From assembly GCA_015492195.1 (NCBI GenBank), contig WGFP01000167.1, positions 1-7,062 on the forward strand: a stretch of 7,062 nt of DNA, written 5' to 3'. Position 1 is the stretch's first letter. Each line of letters opens with the position of its first letter. Positions 1 through 5,252 of the stretch are shown here, piece after piece. This stretch comes from Acidiferrobacterales bacterium. GTDB taxonomy: Bacteria; Pseudomonadota; Gammaproteobacteria; Acidiferrobacterales; Sulfurifustaceae. Under the pieces are notes generated by a model. That model was not told the DNA's origin and made no database searches. It worked only from the letters and a program-made list of their open reading frames with translations. The translations under genes and the position numbers were made by a program.

Positions 1-306
1 CAGGTGGGCGGCATCGGCATCGCCCCCGGAGCGAATCTTTCCGATTCCGTGGCCGTGTTTGAGGCGACCCATGGGACCGCCCCGAAGTACGCCGGCCAAG
101 ACCGGGTGAACCCGGGGTCGCTGATTCTGTCGGCCCAAATGATGCTGCGTCACCTGGGATGGGCGGAGGCCGCGGATTGTATTATTAAAGGCATGGAAGG
201 GGCGATCGCCGCCAAGACCGTGACTTATGACTTTGCCCGTCTCATGCCCGGCGCGACCCGAGTTACCTGTTCCGGATTTGGTAACGCCGTGATTAGCCAC
301 ATGTAA
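1..306 (+). CDS. icd: NADP-dependent isocitrate dehydrogenase, C-terminal fragment
   Basis: This is the last 101 residues of isocitrate dehydrogenase, the TCA-cycle enzyme that oxidatively decarboxylates isocitrate to 2-oxoglutarate in the cytoplasm. The reading frame is open from base 1, so the gene starts before the window; it ends at TAA 304-306. The fragment aligns without gaps to roughly residues 316-416 of the E. coli enzyme. Seen directly: the motif FEATHGTAPKYAGQ and the end GMEGAIAAKTVTYDF. With an offset of 315, the residues that bind the 2'-phosphate of NADP in E. coli (K344, Y345, Y391, R395) are matched by K29, Y30, Y76 and R80 of the fragment, so NADP rather than NAD is the expected cofactor. 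It converges on the cold-shock gene; only a weak 5-bp inverted repeat (316-320 with 335-339, no T-run) follows its own stop. Confidence 0.97.
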   Translation, partial: QVGGIGIAPGANLSDSVAVFEATHGTAPKYAGQDRVNPGSLILSAQMMLRHLGWAEAADCIIKGMEGAIAAKTVTYDFARLMPGATRVTCSGFGNAVISHM

Positions 307-353
307 CAAACCGAAGGCGGGTTCTGCGATGTGGCCGCCCAGGGGAACAAATA

Positions 354-379
354 AGAAAAAACCCGGCATGCGCCGGGTT
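354..379 (-). terminator. Intrinsic terminator of the cold-shock gene
   Basis: A perfect 8-bp stem (360-367 paired with 372-379, AACCCGGC / GCCGGGTT) closes a 4-base loop. Read on the minus strand it is followed directly by a run of T (complement of 356-360, extended by more A/T to 350), the classic intrinsic-terminator form. It lies 33 bases past the stop of the minus-strand cold-shock gene. On the plus strand the stem is followed by CATAAGTT with no T-run, so it would end icd transcripts only weakly. Confidence 0.85.
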
Positions 380-411
380 CATAAGTTAAAGAGAGAAATG
401 GGTTAACGCGT

Positions 412-621
412 TTATTTGGAGAGCGCGCGGATACGGGAAGCTTGCGGGCCTTTGGGTCCTTCCTGAACCTCAAACTCTACCTGTTGGCCTTCTTTAAGAG
501 ACTTATATCCATCCATTTCAATGGCGGAGAAATGCGCGAAGACATCGTCACCGCCATCCGTGGGCGTGATAAACCCATACCCTTTGCTGGCGTTAAACCA
601 TTTCACAGTACCTGTTGCCAT
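412..621 (-). CDS. cspD: Cold-shock domain protein, CspD-like
   Basis: A 69-residue single cold-shock domain (OB fold) that binds single-stranded nucleic acid in the cytoplasm. The start MATGTVKWFNASKGYGFI is diagnostic; RNP1 is KGYGFI (residues 13-18) and RNP2 is VFAHF (27-31), with the aromatic residues W8, F9, Y15, F17, F28, H30 and F31 present. The second half (EMDGYKSLKEGQ, then EGPKGPQAS) resembles CspD, and the location, divergent from clpS as in E. coli, supports that name. E. coli CspD is slightly longer (74 residues) and is a stationary-phase inhibitor of DNA replication; whether this protein does that or is a general CspA-type RNA chaperone cannot be decided from sequence. The ATG at 621-619 is preceded by AGGGGGA a few bases upstream, a good ribosome site. 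Its terminator lies at 354-379. Confidence 0.93.
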   Translation of the reverse strand: MATGTVKWFNASKGYGFITPTDGGDDVFAHFSAIEMDGYKSLKEGQQVEFEVQEGPKGPQASRIRALSK

Positions 622-942
622 AACATCCCCCTAGCTACAGCGGAACCAACACCGCTTTCTAACGATTACAGACTGCATCCGTCTTTGGCCCGGCGGGATA
701 CCTGTTGCCGGGAGGCGGACGAACAAAATAACCATCATCCTTCTTTTTTCGTTCAAGTCAAGCGCTTAGCGGCCCGCCGGGCGCCCCAATTCAGTGGAAA
801 CGAACCCGGAACTCAAAATTCATGCCAGAATTAGCAGGGTTGAAATTTTACGGTGCGGTAGCACAATGTAGGTACTGTAAGTTTGCTTAAATTCAGGGAT
901 TTCATCCGTATTTGTAGCCGAAAATTATGGTCTAATCTTGTA
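622..942. other. Divergent intergenic control region between cspD and clpS
   Basis: I see no convincing gene in these 321 bases. The region must carry the leader and promoter of the minus-strand cold-shock gene and the promoter of clpS. On the minus strand TTGACT (761-756) is a fair -35, but the bases 16-17 further on (GATGAT/ATGATG) make a poor -10, so the cspD promoter is not pinned down. A perfect 6-bp inverted repeat (689-694 with 707-712, CCCGGC/GCCGGG, 12-base loop) would fall in the cspD leader RNA and could form a hairpin. The part nearest clpS is AT-rich and fits promoter DNA. Confidence 0.6.
840..867 (+). promoter_or_regulatory. Candidate sigma-70 promoter for clpS-clpA
   Basis: TTGAAA (840-845, 5 of 6 to the consensus -35) is separated by 16 bases from CACAAT (862-867, 4 of 6 to the -10). 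Transcription would start near 874, about 70 bases before the clpS start. A second AT-rich word, TCTAAT (931-936), sits only 6 bases before the clpS ATG, but no good -35 lies upstream of it. The assignment rests on pattern match only. Confidence 0.35.
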
Positions 943-1263
943 ATGATGAAAGAGAAACAAACCCGATATTCTGACGGTCCCGTTGTTGAGGAAGCCAAAC
1001 CCAAACTTCAGAAGCCGCAGTTGTATAAAGTTATATTATTGAACGATGACTTTACGCCGATGGAGTTCGTGGTGGTGGTTCTGGAGCGGTTCTTTCACAA
1101 GAATCGTGAGGATGCGACGCGGATTATGTTGCACGTCCACCAAAAGGGCATCGGGGTGTGCGGGCTGTACACACGCGAAATTGCGGAGACCAAGGTGCGG
1201 ATGGTTTTGGCCTTTGCCCGGGAGCAGCAGCACCCCCTGCAATGCACCATGGAGCCGGAGTGA
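943..1263 (+). CDS. clpS: ATP-dependent Clp protease adaptor ClpS
   Basis: ClpS is the cytoplasmic N-recognin: it binds proteins with destabilising N-terminal residues and hands them to ClpA for degradation by ClpAP. From the ATG at 943 the protein is 106 residues, the same length as E. coli ClpS, and numbering coincides: N34, D35, D36 (VILLNDDFTPMEF) and H66, which line the N-degron pocket, are all present, followed by the conserved GLYTREIAETKV and the end HPLQCTMEPE. The N-terminal 25 residues are variable and charged, as usual for the tail that enters ClpA. The frame stays open upstream to a TTG at 883, but those 20 extra residues match nothing in the family, so 943 (or the adjacent ATG at 946) is preferred. 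No Shine-Dalgarno is visible before 943. clpA follows 47 bases after the stop, so co-transcription is likely. Confidence 0.96.
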   Translation: MMKEKQTRYSDGPVVEEAKPKLQKPQLYKVILLNDDFTPMEFVVVVLERFFHKNREDATRIMLHVHQKGIGVCGLYTREIAETKVRMVLAFAREQQHPLQCTMEPE

Positions 1264-1310
1264 TTTTGGCGGTTTGGCGGCAAAACAGGCCAAGGCGGAG
1301 ATGGTGACGC

Positions 1311-3551
1311 ATGTTGTCCCAGGAACTGGAGTTTTCACTAAATAGCGCCTTCCAATCGGCGCGCGAGAGACGCCACGAGTTCATCACCGTGGAGCATCTG
1401 CTCGCCGCGCTCCTGGATAACCCCACGGCGGCGCGCGTGCTTCGTGCCTGCGGCGGGAATATCGAGGAGCTGCGCCGGAATTTGAGTACGTTCCTGGATG
1501 AAAACGTGCCGACGTTGCACCCCAACAGTAAGATTGACACCCAGCCCACCATCGGTTTCCAGCGCGTCATCCAGCGCGCCGTGTTGCACGTGCAGGGCAT
1601 CAACAAGAGGGAAGTCACCGGCGCGAATGTGCTGGTCGCCATCTTCGGCGAGAAGGAATCACACGCGGTGTACTTTCTGCACAAACAGAATATCAGCCGC
1701 TTTGACGTGGTGAACTATATCTCACACGGGATCTCGAAAGTGCCCGGCGAGGGTCAAAGCGAACTGCCCGCGCCCGAGGAGGGCGAAGAAGGCGGCGGGG
1801 CGACCACGGAGCGCAGCCCCCTCGATGCGTTTACGGTCAATCTCAACGAACAGGCGCGTCTTGGAAAAATCGATCCCCTCATTGGACGGGAGCGGGAAGT
1901 GGAGCGGACCATCCAGGTATTGTGCCGTCGGCGTAAAAACAATCCGCTTTTTGTCGGGGAGGCCGGCGTCGGTAAAACGGCCATCGCCGAGGGGCTGGCG
2001 AAGAAAATCATCGACGGTGAAGCGCCCGAGGTGATTGCGCACAGTACCATTTACGCCCTGGACATGGGCGGATTGCTGGCCGGGACCAAATACCGCGGTG
2101 ATTTTGAAAAGCGCCTGAAGGCGGTCTTGCATCACCTGAAGAAGCAGGACAACGCCATCCTGTTTATCGACGAGATCCACACCATCATCGGTGCCGGCGC
2201 CGCCTCGGGCGGCGCCATGGATGCATCCAATTTGTTGAAGCCGGTGTTGGGTTCCAGTGATTTCAGGTGCATCGGCTCAACCACCTATCAGGAATACCGC
2301 AACATTTTTGAAAAGGATCGCGCACTCTCAAGGCGTTTCCAGAAGATCGACGTGACCGAGCCTTCCGTTGAAGAAACGGTGGAGATCCTGCGCGGCCTCA
2401 AGCGCCACTTCGAGGAGCATCACCACATTCGCTATACCCAGCAGGCGTTACGCAGCGCCGTGGAATTGTCCAATCGCTACATCAACGACCGGCACCTGCC
2501 GGACAAGGCGATCGATGTGATTGACGAGGCCGGGGCCGGTCAGCAACTTCTGGCGCCGTCCAAGCGCAAAAAAACCATCGGTGTGCACGATATTGAAGCC
2601 ATCGTGGCCAAGATGGCGCGCATCCCGCCGAAAAATGTTTCGACGTCGGACCGCGACGCCCTGCTCACGCTCGAGCGTGACCTCAAGATGGTGGTGTTCG
2701 GCCAGGACGAAGCCATCGAGGCCCTGGCGACGTCCATTAAGTTGTCTCGCTCCGGTTTGGGCCAGCCGGAAAAGCCCATTGGTTCTTATCTCTTTTCCGG
2801 CCCCACCGGCGTAGGAAAGACCGAGGTCACCCGTCAGCTCGCGCACGTGCTGGGCGTCGAACTCATCCGTTTCGATATGTCGGAGTACATGGAACGGCAT
2901 ACGGTGTCGCGCCTGATCGGCGCACCGCCGGGCTATGTCGGCTTTGATCAGGGGGGGCTCTTGACCGAGGCCATTACCAAACACCCCCATTCCGTGCTGC
3001 TGCTGGACGAAATCGAGAAGGCGCATCCCGACGTGTTTAATCTGTTGCTGCAGGTGATGGACCACGGCACGTTGACGGACAACAATGGCCGCAAGGCCGA
3101 TTTCCGCAACGTGATTCTGGTGATGACCACCAACGCCGGGGCCGATCGCATGAGCCGCGCTTCCATGGGATTCACGCGCCAGGACCACAGCGGCGACGAT
3201 GCCGAGGAGATCAGGAAAATATTCAGCCCGGAGTTCCGCAACCGGCTGGACGCCGTCATCCATTTCAAGCCGTTGGACGATCAGACCATCGCCCATGTGG
3301 TGAATAAGTTTATTCTCGAGCTTGAGGGCCAGCTTGAAGACAAGAACGTGACCATCGAGCTGGACGAGTCGGCGCGTAGATGGCTTGCGAAACACGGTCA
3401 TGATGACGCCATGGGCGCCCGCCCGATGGCGCGCCTGATTCAAGAGAAAATCAAAAAGCCGCTCGCCAATGAGCTGTTGTTTGGCAAGCTTGCGGACGGC
3501 GGTCACGTCTCCATCTCGGAAAAGGACGGAGAACTCGTTTTCCAGTTCTGA
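1311..3551 (+). CDS. clpA: ATP-dependent Clp protease ATP-binding subunit ClpA
   Basis: ClpA is the Hsp100/AAA+ hexameric unfoldase that works with ClpP and ClpS. The 746 residues match E. coli ClpA (758) throughout. Order: N-domain that docks ClpS (1-143); acidic, glycine-rich linker (about 145-165); D1 with Walker A GEAGVGKT (216-223), pore loop KYRG (260-263), Walker B ending D287-E288, arginine pair R341-R342; D2 with Walker A GPTGVGKT (497-504), pore loop GYVG (541-544), Walker B D566-E567, and sensor-2 region GARPMARLIQ. The ClpP-docking loop reads MGF (619-621) where E. coli has IGL. The protein stops right after the GELVFQF strand and lacks the short charged tail of the E. coli protein, which is linked there to autodegradation. 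The ATG at 1311 has GGAG (1297-1300) ten bases upstream and aligns with the E. coli start. The gene is complete and shows no frameshift. Confidence 0.98.
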   Translation: MLSQELEFSLNSAFQSARERRHEFITVEHLLAALLDNPTAARVLRACGGNIEELRRNLSTFLDENVPTLHPNSKIDTQPTIGFQRVIQRAVLHVQGINKREVTGANVLVAIFGEKESHAVYFLHKQNISRFDVVNYISHGISKVPGEGQSELPAPEEGEEGGGATTERSPLDAFTVNLNEQARLGKIDPLIGREREVERTIQVLCRRRKNNPLFVGEAGVGKTAIAEGLAKKIIDGEAPEVIAHSTIYALDMGGLLAGTKYRGDFEKRLKAVLHHLKKQDNAILFIDEIHTIIGAGAASGGAMDASNLLKPVLGSSDFRCIGSTTYQEYRNIFEKDRALSRRFQKIDVTEPSVEETVEILRGLKRHFEEHHHIRYTQQALRSAVELSNRYINDRHLPDKAIDVIDEAGAGQQLLAPSKRKKTIGVHDIEAIVAKMARIPPKNVSTSDRDALLTLERDLKMVVFGQDEAIEALATSIKLSRSGLGQPEKPIGSYLFSGPTGVGKTEVTRQLAHVLGVELIRFDMSEYMERHTVSRLIGAPPGYVGFDQGGLLTEAITKHPHSVLLLDEIEKAHPDVFNLLLQVMDHGTLTDNNGRKADFRNVILVMTTNAGADRMSRASMGFTRQDHSGDDAEEIRKIFSPEFRNRLDAVIHFKPLDDQTIAHVVNKFILELEGQLEDKNVTIELDESARRWLAKHGHDDAMGARPMARLIQEKIKKPLANELLFGKLADGGHVSISEKDGELVFQF

Positions 3552-3559
3552 CCGGCTGG

Positions 3560-3577
3560 AAAAGGGAATTGCTTCCC
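3560..3577 (-). terminator. Short intrinsic terminator of the sigma/anti-sigma operon
   Basis: Read on the minus strand, a perfect 5-bp stem GGGAA/TTCCC closes on the loop GCAA, which fits the very stable GNRA tetraloop class, and is followed at once by TTTT (complement of 3560-3563). It lies 24 bases beyond the anti-sigma stop and only 8 bases past the clpA stop on the other strand. The stem is short, so efficiency is uncertain. On the plus strand there is no T-run after it, so no clear clpA terminator is seen. Confidence 0.5.
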
Positions 3578-3601
3578 ATATTCCGACTTGGCCTTGCGGC
3601 G

Positions 3602-4354
3602 TTAGGTTTTAATGTAGCCCCAGCCTTCTTGTAAACGGGTCACGATTTGATCAAGTGCCGAGGGCACGACGATCACCCCAGGTAGGAGCTTGGCCTCCAC
3701 CCCCTTTTCCCACTTGAGGCGTTTGATGGTGTTGTTGCAGGCGAGGAAGGAAATATTCGCATGCCGCTTTTGCATGGTGTATATACGCTCCCGGTAGGGA
3801 GAGGTGTCGACGCGAACAAGCCGCAGGCCTTCGGCATTAACGAGTATCTCAAGAATGAGACGCTTATTTAAGGCATGATACTGGTTCATCAGCGTTTCCG
3901 CCTTATTCAGCGCAACGTCGAGTTTTTTCGGATCTCCGCTGGTGATATGCAGGATGATCCTTACCTCGTTGAGGGGTGCGCCGGGTTTTTGCGCCGGGCG
4001 TACCGTGAACAGGTCCTGTGAGACGGCACCTTCCGCCACCGGTGTTGGCGGAGCGTCTATCCGCCCGTGAAGCGTCCACCCAAGGAGCAGGCCGACTCCC
4101 AGAATCAGGCTTGCCGCCAGCGCTCTGTATGGAACGTTTATTTTACGTTTTTCCGTAGGACGAGGCTTGTTGGCGCGCGTATCGTCAAACGCGCATTTTA
4201 CCAAGGTGCGGATCCTTCGCAATTCCGCCACCCGCTTTTTCAGCGCAGGGTCTTTCTTGATCACGGCGAGCAACTCCGCCGTTTCGGTTGAACTCAGTTC
4301 CCCGTCTATTAAAGCGTTCAATTTTTCATTCATTGATGCTTGATCGTCTTTCAT
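3602..4354 (-). CDS. Membrane anti-sigma factor with a C-terminal periplasmic DsrE-like domain
   Basis: Likely holds the adjacent ECF sigma factor inactive at the inner membrane. Of 250 residues, 1-70 form a charged helical cytoplasmic part; NEKLNALIDGELSSTE followed by DPALKKRVAELRR is the pattern of RseA-like anti-sigma N-termini. It lacks the HxxxCxxC zinc motif of ZAS-type factors (one Cys, C54). One hydrophobic helix spans about 77-96 (ALAASLILGVGLLLGW), with basic residues before it, so the rest should be periplasmic. After a Pro/Ala-rich linker (100-128), residues 129-250 form a DsrE-like alpha/beta domain: VRIILHITSG, LILEILVNAEGLRLVRVD, and FLACNNTIKRL with C206. It aligns along its length with the secreted protein at 5253-5684. 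The ATG at 4354 has GGAG (4364-4361) six bases upstream; M8 is a weaker alternative start. The ATG overlaps the sigma stop (ATGA), implying coupled translation. The domain reading is by eye; the function is inferred. Confidence 0.8.
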   Translation of the reverse strand: MKDDQASMNEKLNALIDGELSSTETAELLAVIKKDPALKKRVAELRRIRTLVKCAFDDTRANKPRPTEKRKINVPYRALAASLILGVGLLLGWTLHGRIDAPPTPVAEGAVSQDLFTVRPAQKPGAPLNEVRIILHITSGDPKKLDVALNKAETLMNQYHALNKRLILEILVNAEGLRLVRVDTSPYRERIYTMQKRHANISFLACNNTIKRLKWEKGVEAKLLPGVIVVPSALDQIVTRLQEGWGYIKT

Positions 4355-4908
4355 TTAATTCTCCGAATGCGCACTATCTTGGTTTCCTTTCCGGAATCGT
4401 ATTCTGTCAGCATTTCTTTTAATGCATCACGTGCACGGCAAATCCGGCTCGTTACCGTACCCAGCGGGATGTCCAACATGTCCGCGACTTCGCCATACGA
4501 AAACCCTTCCAGGTCCACGAGGGCAAGTACTTCACGCTGACCTCGCGGCAGCCGTCCTACGGCGGCTCTTACTTTCGCGACCATCTCTGCTTGTTCGTGT
4601 CCGCCGTCAGGCGGGCATAAGTCATCCAATTCATCGGCAAGCTCGTCGATGTCCTCCGTTACCCGCACCCTGCGGAGGTGGTCGCGCCAACAGTTTGTCA
4701 TTATATCAAACAGCCAGCGGTCCATGGCGCCGGGTTTGCGGAGTTGGCCGAGATTTTTTAATCCCTTGGTCAGGGTTTCCTGCACAAGGTCATCGGCCAG
4801 CGCCTGATCCTGACACCATGAATATGCCACCCGGTGCAGCCTTTTCCGTTTGTTCCTGAGATCTCCCGTGAATTGTCGTAAACGACAAATATATTCTAAC
4901 GGATTCAT
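4351..4908 (-). CDS. RNA polymerase sigma factor, ECF subfamily
   Basis: A 185-residue two-domain sigma factor that directs RNA polymerase to a small regulon. Sigma region 2 covers about 20-80: ADDLVQETLTKGL (38-50) is the region 2.1-2.2 core-binding signature, and MDRWLFDIMTNCWRDHLRR (62-80) is the DNA-melting and -10-reading part. An acidic linker (83-105) leads to region 4 (about 112-167): LPRGQREVLALVDLEGFSYGE and the helix-turn-helix VADMLDIPLGTVTSRI (141-156), which reads the -35. There is no region 1.1 or 3, which defines the ECF type. The C-terminus ends in a basic tail. Five cysteines (8, 32, 73, 98, 157) are rather many. The ATG at 4908 has GGGGA about five bases upstream. The last codon overlaps the anti-sigma start, the usual sigma/anti-sigma arrangement. 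The ECF subgroup cannot be assigned without profile searches. Confidence 0.92.
   Translation of the reverse strand: MNPLEYICRLRQFTGDLRNKRKRLHRVAYSWCQDQALADDLVQETLTKGLKNLGQLRKPGAMDRWLFDIMTNCWRDHLRRVRVTEDIDELADELDDLCPPDGGHEQAEMVAKVRAAVGRLPRGQREVLALVDLEGFSYGEVADMLDIPLGTVTSRICRARDALKEMLTEYDSGKETKIVRIRRIK
4361..4364 (-). promoter_or_regulatory. Ribosome binding site of the anti-sigma gene
   Basis: GGAG on the minus strand lies six bases upstream of the ATG at 4354, inside the final codons of the sigma gene. This favours 4354 over the in-frame ATG at 4333 as the anti-sigma start. It also fits translational coupling through the overlapping ATGA. Confidence 0.65.
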
Positions 4909-4957
4909 AACATCCCCTACGGCGGTTCTGTATCATTTTTATTGCCGGAGCCATCCG

Positions 4958-4984
4958 GTAGTCTCCCTGCAAATTATAGTTTCC
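4958..4984 (-). promoter_or_regulatory. Candidate promoter of the sigma/anti-sigma operon
   Basis: On the minus strand there are two overlapping readings. One is a perfect -10 box TATAAT (4978-4973) with no recognisable -35 at 16-18 bases, placing transcription start about 57 bases before the sigma ATG. The other is an ECF-like GGAAAC (4984-4979), 15 bases, then GACTAC (4963-4958), which would mean autoregulation. The sequence alone does not decide between housekeeping and ECF control. Confidence 0.3.
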
Positions 4985-5038
4985 TCCCGATGGATGTGAT
5001 TGGCTCCCCTCAAAAATTTCAAAATCTGCCACAGCGAT

Positions 5039-5066
5039 GGATCGAATGGCCGCTGTAACACGTCTA
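5039..5066 (+). promoter_or_regulatory. Candidate ECF-type promoter for the dsrE-like/porin operon
   Basis: GGATC (5039-5043) is separated by 17 bases from CGTCTA (5061-5066). ECF promoters often carry a GGAAC-like -35 and a CGTC or GTCTA-like -10 at 16-17 bases, so the spacing and partial sequence fit. The same bases also contain TAATAC and TATAGA, which could be read as sigma-70 -10 boxes, but without a good -35. If used, the leader would be about 180 bases long. Confidence 0.3.
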
Positions 5067-5102
5067 ATACTATAGAACTAGCCGCGCAGAGGATAGATGC
5101 AT

Positions 5103-5124
5103 TTCTCCCTTGAAAGAGGGGGAA
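5103..5124. repeat. Hairpin, possibly a dispersed intergenic repeat
   Basis: TTCTCCCT (5103-5110) pairs with AGGGGGAA (5117-5124), eight pairs with one G-U, around a 6-base loop TTGAAA/G. The CTCCCTT-GAA-AGGGGG pattern resembles short purine/pyrimidine palindromes that occur in many copies between genes of various bacteria. Only one copy is visible here. No T-run follows, so it is not a standard terminator. Confidence 0.35.
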
Positions 5125-5238
5125 GGGGTGCGGTCGTCCCGCGCCGGAGGGATTGTATATCAAGCTAAATATTTATTGGAGTTTGAGGGCTTCGCCCAGC
5201 GACATGGATGTATCAACTACATGAAGCTTTAGCGCCAT

Positions 5239-5244
5239 AGGAGG
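5239..5244 (+). promoter_or_regulatory. Strong ribosome binding site of the dsrE-like gene
   Basis: AGGAGG is a full match to the anti-Shine-Dalgarno sequence. It is eight bases before the ATG at 5253 and five before an in-frame GTG at 5250, which favours ATG as the start. The strength suggests the secreted protein is made in quantity. Confidence 0.75.
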
Positions 5245-5252
5245 AAATCGTG

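Larger units (their letters stand above)
4909..5252. other. Divergent intergenic region between the sigma gene and the dsrE-like/porin operon
   Basis: No gene is supported in these 344 bases. The region should hold both divergent promoters. Visible elements are: a 7-bp inverted repeat on the plus strand around 4943-4960 (CCGGA/TCCGG core, loop GCCA), which falls in the sigma leader; the direct repeat CGATGGAT at 4988-4995 and 5035-5042; an 8-bp hairpin at 5103-5124; a small stem GGGC/GCCC at 5187-5197; and the Shine-Dalgarno AGGAGG at 5239-5244. The long distance from any promoter candidate to the dsrE-like start implies a substantial 5' leader. Confidence 0.6.

Noticed and set aside
316..339. 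Possible icd terminator on the plus strand
   Set aside because: The stem is only 5 bp with a 14-base loop and no T-run follows.
813..827. Sigma-54-like site on the minus strand (TGGCAT, five bases, TTGA)
   Set aside because: The invariant GC of the -12 element is replaced by GA, and the position, nearly 200 bases from cspD, is not supported by anything else.
442..834. 130-codon plus-strand frame across cspD and the divergent region
   Set aside because: It is antisense to the certain cold-shock gene, has no ribosome site and shows no recognisable protein features.
883..942. Upstream TTG start extending ClpS by 20 residues
   Set aside because: The added residues do not resemble ClpS, the 106-residue form from 943 matches the family length, and no ribosome site precedes the TTG.
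2448..3506. Open frame of 352 codons on the minus strand inside clpA
   Set aside because: It lies wholly antisense to the highly conserved D1/D2 part of clpA, and its translation resembles no family; it is a by-product of codon use on the plus strand.
4939..5163. 74-codon minus-strand frame upstream of the sigma gene
   Set aside because: Its translation has no domain signature, and the part rich in Pro, Phe and Gly comes from the hairpin-bearing repeat-like DNA; it would also occupy the divergent promoter region.
5250..5252. GTG start for the secreted DsrE-like protein
   Set aside because: The ATG at 5253 is directly adjacent and better spaced (eight bases) from AGGAGG; GTG would only add one residue.
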